15,635 nucleotides of DNA from DHVE2 group archaeon. GTDB lineage: Archaea; Thermoplasmatota; Thermoplasmata; Thermoplasmatales; Aciduliprofundaceae. A program made the position numbers and the translations under genes. The notes below the pieces were generated by a model. The model searched no databases. It was not told the DNA's origin and saw only the letters and a program-made list of their open reading frames with translations. The number at the start of each line of letters is the position of its first letter. Within the stretch, counting starts at the first letter, position 1. Positions 7,762 to 13,970 of the stretch are shown one piece after another. Where the stretch lies: the NCBI GenBank assembly GCA_027014065.1, contig JALWEL010000028.1, positions 1 to 15,635 of the forward strand, written 5' to 3'.

Positions 7762-8136
7762 TTATTTATCTTTTCCTAATCCGTATTTTTCCATTAACTC
7801 TTTGAGATGCAAAAATCCCTTTGGAGTGAGAATGTACACCTTTCTTATGTGCTTAGCTCCCTCCACGTGCGCCTTTTTCTCTTCCACGTATCCCTTTTCA
7901 ACCAATTTTTTCAAAATTCTCGGCACATTATTTCTTCCGATTCCCAGAGCCTTGGCGATTCCCTCCTGCGTGATCTCGTATGGTGCGATTATTCCGAATT
8001 CATACTCCTGAATATTGTACTTCGAAAGATGCATTATTATCTGCTCAGCTTGATACGGCTTCCGAATCATACACCATTCCCCATACGGTGAATGGAAAAG
8101 CGAGATAAAAACGTTATCATTTTTGATAATGTTCAT
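7762..8136 (-). CDS. Winged-helix DNA-binding protein
   Basis: A 124-aa protein with a clear helix-turn-helix. ITQEGIAKALGIGRNNVPRI (55-74) is followed by LKKLVEKGYVEEKKAHV and a wing, RKVYILTPKGFLHL (98-111). This is the MarR/ArsR-like winged-helix layout in which YxLTxKG ends the wing. It probably binds DNA as a dimer and may regulate the operon it heads (orphan, purN, mtnP, then the flippase). The first 25 residues look less conserved. An internal ATG at codon 23 (MIRKPYQAEQI) could be the true start, giving about 102 aa. For the longer start, a weak AT-rich element lies about 27 bases upstream, in the short gap after tRNA-Asn. No ligand-binding domain is present. Confidence 0.8.
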   Translation of the reverse strand: MNIIKNDNVFISLFHSPYGEWCMIRKPYQAEQIIMHLSKYNIQEYEFGIIAPYEITQEGIAKALGIGRNNVPRILKKLVEKGYVEEKKAHVEGAKHIRKVYILTPKGFLHLKELMEKYGLGKDK

Positions 8137-8185
8137 TTTCAGCTAAAAATCAAAATAAGATATGTTAAGAAAATGAATAAAACAG

Positions 8186-8259
8186 CGCCGCCGCCAGGAT
8201 TCGAACCTGGGACCTGCCGGTTAACAGCCGGCCGCTCCAGCCTACTAAGCTACGGCGGC
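8186..8259 (-). tRNA. tRNA-Asn (anticodon GUU)
   Basis: On the minus strand a complete 74-base cloverleaf can be folded. The acceptor stem is GCCGCCG with CGGCGGC. The D arm has GCT/AGC. The anticodon stem is GCCGG/CCGGC around loop CTGTTAA, giving anticodon GTT (Asn). The T arm is CCAGG-TTCGAAT-CCTGG, and the discriminator is G. There is no intron, and the 3' CCA is not encoded. All seven acceptor and all five anticodon pairs are G:C, suggesting a thermophile. The RNA should terminate in the T-rich stretch just downstream. Confidence 0.97.
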
Positions 8260-8284
8260 ACAGGTATATGTGATATGGAACCAG

Positions 8285-8293
8285 TATTTAAAT
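8285..8293 (-). promoter_or_regulatory. TATA box of tRNA-Asn
   Basis: The minus strand reads ATTTAAATA here, about 30 bases before the 5' end of the tRNA. This is the normal placing for an archaeal tRNA promoter starting a few bases upstream of the mature RNA. The 119-base gap from the tRNA to the nuclease gene holds this box and the box at 8350-8357 for the divergent gene; I see nothing else in it. Confidence 0.7.
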
Positions 8294-8349
8294 TTTTCAA
8301 CTCTTGGTGGGAAATGTAAAATTTAGAGCGGCGAATATTCGCAAAAAGC

Positions 8350-8357
8350 ATTAAATA
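8350..8357 (+). promoter_or_regulatory. TATA box of the beta-CASP nuclease gene
   Basis: ATTAAATA is centred about 25 bases before the ATG at 8379, and no Shine-Dalgarno lies between. This implies a leaderless transcript. Confidence 0.65.
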
Positions 8358-8378
8358 CACCCGAGAAAATCTCTTCGT

Positions 8379-9980
8379 ATGTTCATTAAGATATACGACG
8401 GGGCAATCACAATAGGAGGAAACAAAATATATGTGGGAGATGGAAAGCACGGGATTTTTCTGGACTTCGGGTTCAATTTCTCCACCAACAATCTCTATTT
8501 CAGAAATTTCTTAGAGATGCGGGATTCAAGAGGGTTGAATGACCCAGTGGAGATGGGTATGCTTCCTCCTGTGAATGTGTACAGGGAGGATATTGATCCG
8601 GAAAATCTGAAGGATTCTTTGGAAAAAATACCTTTGGAGGCGGTTCTAGTTACTCATGCGCATATGGACCATTACGGTATGGTTGGATGGATAGACTTCG
8701 AAAAACCAATTGTTGCATCTCCAGAAACGATAGCCATAATCAAAGCGTATCAGGACGCCAACAACTCTCAAATAGGCCCCTCCGCGTTATATGATGCGAG
8801 AAGAGAATTGGATAGTGAGAAACCTTTGAAAATAGTAAAGAGCACGGGTGGGAAAATGAAGAGCGAGGAAGGGGCTCGAAAATACATGCTTTTGAGGAAA
8901 ATAATATTCACCGAAAAACCCAATGAAGAGCTTCTTAATTTTCTTACATGGCAGAACAACAAGGGGAGGATGGAGTACGTGGAGGAAAATATTGAATATG
9001 AGACACTCTCCAATTCCTATGGGGATTTGCCCTTCACTATTAGCGCACACACAGTTGACCATTCCATATATGGAGCTGTAGGGTTCGTGGTGGAAGATGA
9101 ATCGGCAAAGATAGCATACACCGGAGATATAAGATTGCACGGGGAAAGGAAAGAAAAATCAATGGGATTTGCGGAGATGGCCAGGAACGCATCAGTGCTC
9201 ATAATAGAGGGAACCCGCATTGATCCCGAGAAGGAGGAGCATGAGACAATAACCGAAGGGGAGGTAAAGGAAAATTGTTCAGAGGTTATAGCAAACTCGA
9301 GAGGGATAGTGATAGTCGACTTCTCAACGAGGAACTTCGAGAGACTCAAAAATTTCTCGGAGATAGCTAAAAGTTTGGGAAGAGAAATGGTAATAACGGA
9401 GAAGGATGCGTACGTGATTGAGGGACTTAATGCTGTCGGATTAGAGATTGATATGGACAACCTACTGATTTATGATAAACCGAACACCTCTTTAAAGTGG
9501 TGGCAGAAATATTTGAGAGGGGAGAGAGAGAAGATAGGTGTCGATGAAAACAGGGAAAACAAATGGGAATCTCACTACGTCAGTGCACAGGAAGTAAGGG
9601 AAGATCCGGACAGTTATATGTTGGCGTTTTCACTCTACGACATGCCCAACATGATGGATATCAAACCGAGAGGCGGGATATACCTGTATTCTTCCACTGA
9701 AGCCTTCGATGAGGACATGAGGCTTGACTTTGTAATTCTCTCTAACTGGTTGAAAAAATACAACTTGGCGCCGGTTGGATTTTGGATGGAAGGAGAGGAG
9801 GCGAAATTCGATAAAAAATATCATGCCTCTGGCCATGTCTCTCCCGCGGATTTGATGAGAATAATTGATACCATCGACCCAGAGGTAATAATACCTGTGC
9901 ACACCGAGCATCCCGAGTGGTTCTCAGAAAATTACGATAAAGTTAAAATTTTGAAAAATGGCGAAAAAATGGAGATATAA
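8379..9980 (+). CDS. Beta-CASP metallo-beta-lactamase ribonuclease (RNase J-like)
   Basis: A 533-aa metallo-beta-lactamase-fold hydrolase with the nucleic-acid beta-CASP signature. Zinc-site motifs are HAHMDH (93-98), H228 within HTVDHSIYG and D250 within YTGDIR. The beta-CASP motifs follow: A at D314 (IVDFSTRNFERL), B at H482 (HASGH, 482-486) and C at H508 (PVHTEHP, 506-512). All expected metal and catalytic residues are present, so it should be an active RNA-processing exo/endonuclease of the RNase J/CPSF-like group, acting in the cytoplasm on mRNA or rRNA. Unlike archaeal aCPSF1 it has no KH domains. The stretch from about 125 to 220, between motif II and motif III, is long and charged and may be a lineage-specific insertion. 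It is a monocistronic unit, convergent with the following gene, with 27 bases between the stops. Confidence 0.88.
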   Translation: MFIKIYDGAITIGGNKIYVGDGKHGIFLDFGFNFSTNNLYFRNFLEMRDSRGLNDPVEMGMLPPVNVYREDIDPENLKDSLEKIPLEAVLVTHAHMDHYGMVGWIDFEKPIVASPETIAIIKAYQDANNSQIGPSALYDARRELDSEKPLKIVKSTGGKMKSEEGARKYMLLRKIIFTEKPNEELLNFLTWQNNKGRMEYVEENIEYETLSNSYGDLPFTISAHTVDHSIYGAVGFVVEDESAKIAYTGDIRLHGERKEKSMGFAEMARNASVLIIEGTRIDPEKEEHETITEGEVKENCSEVIANSRGIVIVDFSTRNFERLKNFSEIAKSLGREMVITEKDAYVIEGLNAVGLEIDMDNLLIYDKPNTSLKWWQKYLRGEREKIGVDENRENKWESHYVSAQEVREDPDSYMLAFSLYDMPNMMDIKPRGGIYLYSSTEAFDEDMRLDFVILSNWLKKYNLAPVGFWMEGEEAKFDKKYHASGHVSPADLMRIIDTIDPEVIIPVHTEHPEWFSENYDKVKILKNGEKMEI

Positions 9981-10000
9981 GAAAGGGTGGGGTCATCGTG

Positions 10001-10007
10001 AAAAAAA
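10001..10007 (-). terminator. T-run terminator of the Ig-like secreted protein gene
   Basis: Seven T residues on the minus strand directly follow the TAA stop. Archaeal RNA polymerase commonly terminates at such runs without a hairpin. It lies in the 27-base gap between convergent genes. Confidence 0.5.
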
Positions 10008-10772
10008 TTAGTAAATGTAGATGGTCTCGTAGTTGCTGTTAGCAAAGCTGAATACGTAGTACCATCCTGAGTCGATGTTGTCAGGCACTGTCCATGTGTA
10101 TTCCACGGATTCTCCGGGCTGGAGCACTATCATATTCTTCCATGCCTTCTCGGTAACTTTTTCTCCGTAGTCGTTCTCTACGAAGAACCCGGAGCCGAAC
10201 ATTGCCGGAGAGTCTCCATAGTTCACTATCTTTATGTGAACCACATTTCCTGGGTAGTACACCAATGCATCTGTGTATATGTACACATCACTGTTATCGT
10301 ACATCTTATTTGCTTCTTCGCTAACTACCTTTATTGTGAAGTTGGTCTTGGGTGCGCTTCCGGCCCATGCTTCTATGTGAAGTATTCCGCTCACGTTCTC
10401 TGGAACGTTCCAGTCTATGTATGCTGTGTAGGTTTTTCCGGGCTGGATGTTCACCACATGCCACATCACATATTTGGGCTTGAAACTCACGCTTTGGACT
10501 TTTTCCAGTCCGGAGGTGGTCTCTTTGTATATGTTGGCATAGGCATACACAGGCGAATGGCCGCTCAGGGCGAAGGGAACATCGCCAGTGTTTTTCACTG
10601 CAACTGCAATTCTCACAGCATCCCCGGGCATTATTTCGTCTACTTTGGTGTTATTTTTGAGTATGTAAGCTGAAGTGCTAACTTGCGCTTCTCCGCCATG
10701 AACGAACATGGCCCCGTACACTCCCATCAGGATTATTCCGATTGTTAGTATTCCTATCATTCCCCATTTCAT
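10008..10772 (-). CDS. Secreted or membrane-anchored protein with two Ig-like domains
   Basis: A 254-aa protein. Counting from MKWGMIGIL, residues about 4 to 24 form a hydrophobic signal or anchor segment (IGILTIGIILMGVYGAMFV). Two beta-sandwich domains follow. The first contains IMPGDAVRIAVAVKNTGDVPF and later IQPGKTYTAYIDWNVPENVSG. The second contains YYPGNVVHIKIVNYGDSP and VLQPGESVEYTWTVPDNIDSGWYYVF. The repeated 'N-G-D, then PG-(K/E)-(T/S)...W-VP-(E/D)N' layout suggests a tandem duplication. The second domain resembles the bacterial Ig-like Big_14 type. It probably sits outside the membrane, perhaps in the cell envelope or binding a ligand; no enzyme motif is visible. An ATG at 10796 is in frame, but GAGGTG precedes ATG 10772, which decides the start. 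A TATA box and a palindromic region lie upstream. Confidence 0.8.
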   Translation of the reverse strand: MKWGMIGILTIGIILMGVYGAMFVHGGEAQVSTSAYILKNNTKVDEIMPGDAVRIAVAVKNTGDVPFALSGHSPVYAYANIYKETTSGLEKVQSVSFKPKYVMWHVVNIQPGKTYTAYIDWNVPENVSGILHIEAWAGSAPKTNFTIKVVSEEANKMYDNSDVYIYTDALVYYPGNVVHIKIVNYGDSPAMFGSGFFVENDYGEKVTEKAWKNMIVLQPGESVEYTWTVPDNIDSGWYYVFSFANSNYETIYIY

Positions 10773-10804
10773 GGTATTCACCTCAATAATCTGCATGAAA
10801 ATGA

Positions 10805-10814
10805 TATATTTAAA
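10805..10814 (-). promoter_or_regulatory. TATA box of the Ig-like protein gene
   Basis: The minus strand reads TTTAAATATA. A start about 26 bases downstream would give a leader of about 12 bases that begins at the GAGGTG ribosome site (10779-10784). Confidence 0.6.
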
Positions 10815-10820
10815 CTTTTT

Positions 10821-10849
10821 GAGTGTTGTTACACTCTTTGATGTAACAA
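10821..10849. repeat. Two overlapping, mutually exclusive inverted repeats
   Basis: GAGTGT-TGTT-ACACTC (10821-10836) is a perfect 6-bp hairpin. TTGTTACA-CTCTTTGA-TGTAACAA (10826-10849) is a perfect 8-bp inverted repeat sharing its left part with the first. Both lie just upstream of the TATA box of the Ig-like gene, where archaeal activators or repressors bind. The rest of the 214-base gap between the two start codons holds a weak 6-bp inverted repeat (ACAAAC/GTTTGT, 10880-10908), an imperfect direct repeat (10871-10881 and 10948-10958), and the ubiX promoter. Confidence 0.5.
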
Positions 10850-10961
10850 ACTAAAATCTTTGAAAGGAAAGGCCCTAAAACAAACGATTTTCAGAAATTC
10901 AAGTTTGTACATATGCTTGAAAAATTGGAGATTAAATGAGAAAGAAGGGGCCTAAAACTTA

Positions 10962-10969
10962 ATTAAATA
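10962..10969 (+). promoter_or_regulatory. TATA box of ubiX
   Basis: ATTAAATA lies about 22 to 25 bases before the ubiX ATG at 10987, with no ribosome site between, so ubiX is probably leaderless. Confidence 0.55.
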
Positions 10970-10986
10970 GCATGAGATAATCTGCT

Positions 10987-11529
10987 ATGAACGTTGTTGC
11001 CATCTCAGGCGCCTCGGGCGCCGTATTGGGCATTCGCCTTTTAGAAGAGCTCAGAGGGGAAGCGTATCTAATAATATCCAAGAATGCGGAAAAAATAATC
11101 GAATACGAAACGGGATATTCGGTGAATGAAGTCAAAAAAATGGCAAATAGGGTGTACGACAACGATGATCTCAGCGCGGATATAGCGTCGGGTACAACGA
11201 AATTTGATTCTCTAATCATTGCGCCGTGCTCCACTACAACTCTCTCCAAAATTGCCTGCGGAATAGGGGATAATCTTATAACCCGGGTCGCTTCCATTGC
11301 CCTTAAAGAGAGGAGGAAATTGATCATAGTGCCCAGGGAAACTCCTCTAAGCCCTGTGGTTTTGAAGAGAATGTACGAACTATCCAGTATGGGCGCAATC
11401 ATACTTCCTCCTGAGCCCGCATTTTATCTGAAACCACAGAGGATAGAGGATGTGGTGAACTACATTGTTGGAAAAATTTTGGATCATTTAGGCGTGGAGC
11501 ATGAGCTTTACTCCCCTTATGAACCGTAA
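10987..11529 (+). CDS. ubiX: Flavin prenyltransferase UbiX
   Basis: A 180-aa flavoprotein of the UbiX/Pad1 family, close to the usual length of 185 to 200. It joins a dimethylallyl group to FMN to make prenylated FMN, the cofactor of UbiD decarboxylases. Motifs are ISGASGAVLG (6-15, FMN phosphate loop), SGTTKFDSLIIAPCSTTTLS (68-87), GIGDNLITRVA (92-102), PRETPLS (116-122) and PPEPAFY (141-147), which carry the flavin and prenyl-phosphate contacts. No ubiD is in the window, so its client enzyme must be elsewhere. The last 13 bases overlap the 3' end of the convergent membrane-protein gene, so the two transcripts could be antisense to each other. Confidence 0.94.
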   Translation: MNVVAISGASGAVLGIRLLEELRGEAYLIISKNAEKIIEYETGYSVNEVKKMANRVYDNDDLSADIASGTTKFDSLIIAPCSTTTLSKIACGIGDNLITRVASIALKERRKLIIVPRETPLSPVVLKRMYELSSMGAIILPPEPAFYLKPQRIEDVVNYIVGKILDHLGVEHELYSPYEP

Positions 11530-12467
11530 ATCTTTTTCATTCCGAAATAGCTGCCAGCGAGCGAGATTCCTACAATCACCATGTACCATATTCCGTAGAG
11601 AGGCAGAAGGAGGTAAATTGCGAAGAGGATTATTTTCATTACGTTTCCAAAATTTTTAGCTTTTCTCTCCCTGAGTGTTCCCCTTTTCTCCTTGCCCATG
11701 ACCTCGGAGAATTTTTTAATCAAGTAAGCGCTTGCGGCAAAGATTACGAATAAAATGAGTGGGGAGTTCAGAGGGTCGAACGGAGAATATTCTATCCACT
11801 CTCCCCCCATGGATACGTACTGCCCCAAGATGAGGCGAAGGGTGAAAAATCCAGAGGGGTAATTCAAGCTCCCGAGTCCAGCCAGAATCTCTGAATGATG
11901 CTTCTCAACACTGGCGGAATTTAAATCGAACTTAGAGATTTCCGATTGATTGTTCACGAGTGCATAGAAGGGCGCGAAGGTGAGGTTGTCTGTGACCGCG
12001 AAATGCCTTCCATCCATGGGCTCTCCGCGAATGAGCATTCTCAGGGTAATATCTGAAGTTGAGTTTACAGGGCCTATCAGGCCGGCCACATCATCAGGAT
12101 TGTTGAGTATGCCCTGCGTGTCGTCGTGCAACGGGTCTGCCCGAGTAATTCTAACAAACGCAAGATAGCCGCAGCCGAAGCGGTTATTCTCTACAACTCT
12201 CTCCAACTCTTGTTTGAAATACTTTGATGCTGTGCCCAAATCTATCCTGCTTACTCCGTATTTCTCTCCTATTGCAGTTCTGAGTTCCTTCGCGTATTCG
12301 CCGTGAATGACCCACGTGATGTGCCCCCCGAAAACGTCACCAACGTCTAAAATTTGCAAATCGCTGAATATTTCTATATCCCCGCCGCTCGCTCCCCGAG
12401 ATGAAGGAACGAAAAAAATTGAAGCTACGAGAATGAGTATTATGCCCGAGAGCAGAACCTTTTTCAT
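11517..12467 (-). CDS. Secreted/membrane protein of unknown function with C-terminal transmembrane segments
   Basis: I do not recognise this 316-aa protein. Residues 1-20 form a signal peptide (KKVLLSGIILILVASIFFV) with likely cleavage near SSRGA (22-26). An ectodomain of about 205 residues follows. It has the striking patterns FGGHITWVIHGEYAKELRTA (46-65) and MLIRGEPMDGRHFAV (144-158). Hydrophobic segments lie at about 233-250 and in a 276-310 stretch long enough for two helices. Between them is a strongly basic loop (KEKRGTLRERKAKNFG, 259-274), which should face the cytoplasm. The overall topology is an extracellular domain held by three C-terminal helices. The start is set by a TATA box 25 bases upstream with no leader. 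It follows gcvPB by 87 bases but has its own promoter, and it overlaps ubiX tail to tail. Confidence 0.75.
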   Translation of the reverse strand: MKKVLLSGIILILVASIFFVPSSRGASGGDIEIFSDLQILDVGDVFGGHITWVIHGEYAKELRTAIGEKYGVSRIDLGTASKYFKQELERVVENNRFGCGYLAFVRITRADPLHDDTQGILNNPDDVAGLIGPVNSTSDITLRMLIRGEPMDGRHFAVTDNLTFAPFYALVNNQSEISKFDLNSASVEKHHSEILAGLGSLNYPSGFFTLRLILGQYVSMGGEWIEYSPFDPLNSPLILFVIFAASAYLIKKFSEVMGKEKRGTLRERKAKNFGNVMKIILFAIYLLLPLYGIWYMVIVGISLAGSYFGMKKIYGS

Positions 12468-12488
12468 ATAAATAGATGCGCGGGATGG

Positions 12489-12495
12489 TATATAA
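12489..12495 (-). promoter_or_regulatory. TATA box of the orphan membrane-protein gene
   Basis: TTATATA on the minus strand is centred 25 bases before the ATG at 12467, implying a leaderless mRNA and transcription separate from gcvPA-gcvPB. Confidence 0.65.
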
Positions 12496-12532
12496 GTTTT
12501 TCTTAGTTTTTCGTAGTAAATTCTTGCCCACC

Positions 12533-12548
12533 AAAAAATTGGAAAAAT
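12533..12548 (-). terminator. T-rich terminator after gcvPB
   Basis: The minus strand reads ATTTTTCCAATTTTTT just after the gcvPB stop: runs of five and six T residues without a hairpin, as expected for archaeal termination. Confidence 0.5.
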
Positions 12549-12554
12549 AGGGAA

Positions 12555-13970
12555 TTATCTTTTGTCCTTCCACGAGAGCACGGGCTTGCGCGCCGCTAAC
12601 ACGTCGTCCACTCTCTTAATGGCGGTGTTGTGCGGAGCCTCTTCCAATAGTTTGGGATTCTCCTCCGCCTCTTTTGCTATTTGAATCATTATGTCCGCGA
12701 ATTTATCCAACGTCTCTTTATTCTCGCTCTCGGTGGGCTCAATCATCAGCGCTTCGTGCACGATCAGAGGGAAATAGACGGTGGGAGCATGCACGCCGAA
12801 ATCTAAAAGTCGCTTAGCGACATCTAAAGCGCGAGCGTTCTTCGGCTTCACCACGAACTCATGCTTTCTCAGGTCTTTGTGCGGTAATTCGTAATATCCC
12901 TTAATTCTCTCCTTCAGGTAGTTGGAGTTCAGCACCGCCCTTATCGTTGCGTTCTTCAATCCCTCGCCGCCGAGGCGCTTTATGTATGCCCATGCTTTCA
13001 CCATGACTCCGAAGTTTCCGTAGAAAGAGCGCACTTTTCCGATTGTGTGCTTCACATCGTAATCTAAGTAGTATTTTTCTCCGTCGTAGCGCACAATCGG
13101 TACGGGCAGGAAATCCACTAACTCTCCGCGAACTCCCACTGGCCCGCTCCCGGGGCCACCGCCGCCGTGCGGAGTGGAAAAGGTCTTATGGAGATTCAAA
13201 TGAACGATGTCGAATCCCATTATTCCCGGAGAGGTGATGCCCATTATGGCATTGAGATTGGCGCCGTCGTAATATAACAGAGCACCATTTTTGTGCATAA
13301 TCTTTGCAATCTCCAAAATTTCTTCTTCGAATATGCCCAGCGTGTTTGGATTTGTAATCATGAACGCAGCAGTTGTATCGTCCGTTGCCGCTTCCAGAGC
13401 TTCTAAATCCACCATGCCCTTCTCATTCGATGGTATTTCGATGACGTTGAATCCCGCCATTGCCGCGCTTGCGGGATTGGTACCATGTGCAGAATCAGGA
13501 AGCAGGACATTTCTCCTCTTTTCCAGCTCGCCCTTGTACTCGTGGTAAGCGCGCACCAGCAGCATGCCTGTGAATTCTCCATGCGCTCCCGCCGCTGGCT
13601 GAAGGGTGAAATCGTCCATATCGGTGATTTTCTTCAGCATCTCCTGCAATTCGTACATTATTTGCAATGCACCCTGCACAGTGCTCTCCTCTTGATACGG
13701 ATGCAGGTACGAGAACCATTTCGCTATCTCCTCGTTGAGCTTTGGATTGTACTTCATGGTGCATGAGCCGAGGGGATAGGTGTTTATATCCACTCCGTAG
13801 TTCATCTGCGATAGCCGGGTGTAATGTCTCACGACTTGCCATTCTTCCAGATTCGGAATATTCAAAGAACTTCTTTTTAATTTATCGGGAACGTCCACGC
13901 TGATTTCTTTCTCTTCCTCGCCCTTTATCTCGTTCAAAAGGGGCTCATCGTACTTCGCCTGCTGGTACAT
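12555..13970 (-). CDS. gcvPB: Glycine dehydrogenase (decarboxylating) subunit 2, P-protein
   Basis: A 471-aa PLP enzyme, the C-terminal half of the glycine cleavage P-protein. It decarboxylates glycine and passes the aminomethyl group to lipoyl H-protein. Motifs are NTYPLGSCTMKYNPK (63-77), AAGAHGEFTGM (126-136), DSAHGTNPASAAMAGF (159-174), YYDGANLNA (233-241, with the pyridine-nitrogen Asp D235) and HLNLHKTFSTPHGGGGPG (257-274). K262 forms the Schiff base with PLP. A C-terminal HEALMIEPTESE segment is also typical. Length fits archaeal and Gram-positive two-subunit forms. The ATG directly follows the gcvPA stop, and a perfect GGAGGTG lies 6 bases upstream, inside the end of gcvPA. The two subunits are therefore made together as a heterotetramer. 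H-, T- and L-proteins are not in the window. Confidence 0.96.
   Translation of the reverse strand: MYQQAKYDEPLLNEIKGEEEKEISVDVPDKLKRSSLNIPNLEEWQVVRHYTRLSQMNYGVDINTYPLGSCTMKYNPKLNEEIAKWFSYLHPYQEESTVQGALQIMYELQEMLKKITDMDDFTLQPAAGAHGEFTGMLLVRAYHEYKGELEKRRNVLLPDSAHGTNPASAAMAGFNVIEIPSNEKGMVDLEALEAATDDTTAAFMITNPNTLGIFEEEILEIAKIMHKNGALLYYDGANLNAIMGITSPGIMGFDIVHLNLHKTFSTPHGGGGPGSGPVGVRGELVDFLPVPIVRYDGEKYYLDYDVKHTIGKVRSFYGNFGVMVKAWAYIKRLGGEGLKNATIRAVLNSNYLKERIKGYYELPHKDLRKHEFVVKPKNARALDVAKRLLDFGVHAPTVYFPLIVHEALMIEPTESENKETLDKFADIMIQIAKEAEENPKLLEEAPHNTAIKRVDDVLAARKPVLSWKDKR

Noticed and set aside
8137..8290. tRNA-Asn as an integration site for a mobile element
   Set aside because: No integrase, no repeated tRNA 3' end and no element genes are visible on either side.
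9017..9460. Minus-strand open frame of 147 codons
   Set aside because: It is antisense to the beta-CASP nuclease; the serine-rich translation is typical of a shadow frame.
10236..10673. Plus-strand open frame of 145 codons
   Set aside because: It is antisense to the Ig-like protein gene, has a cysteine/histidine-rich unlikely translation, and no promoter.
10959..11402. Minus-strand open frame of 147 codons
   Set aside because: It is antisense to ubiX, whose family motifs are certain.
13495..13842. Minus-strand frame of 115 codons in gcvPB
   Set aside because: It is in another frame of gcvPB and shows no frameshift evidence; gcvPB is intact.
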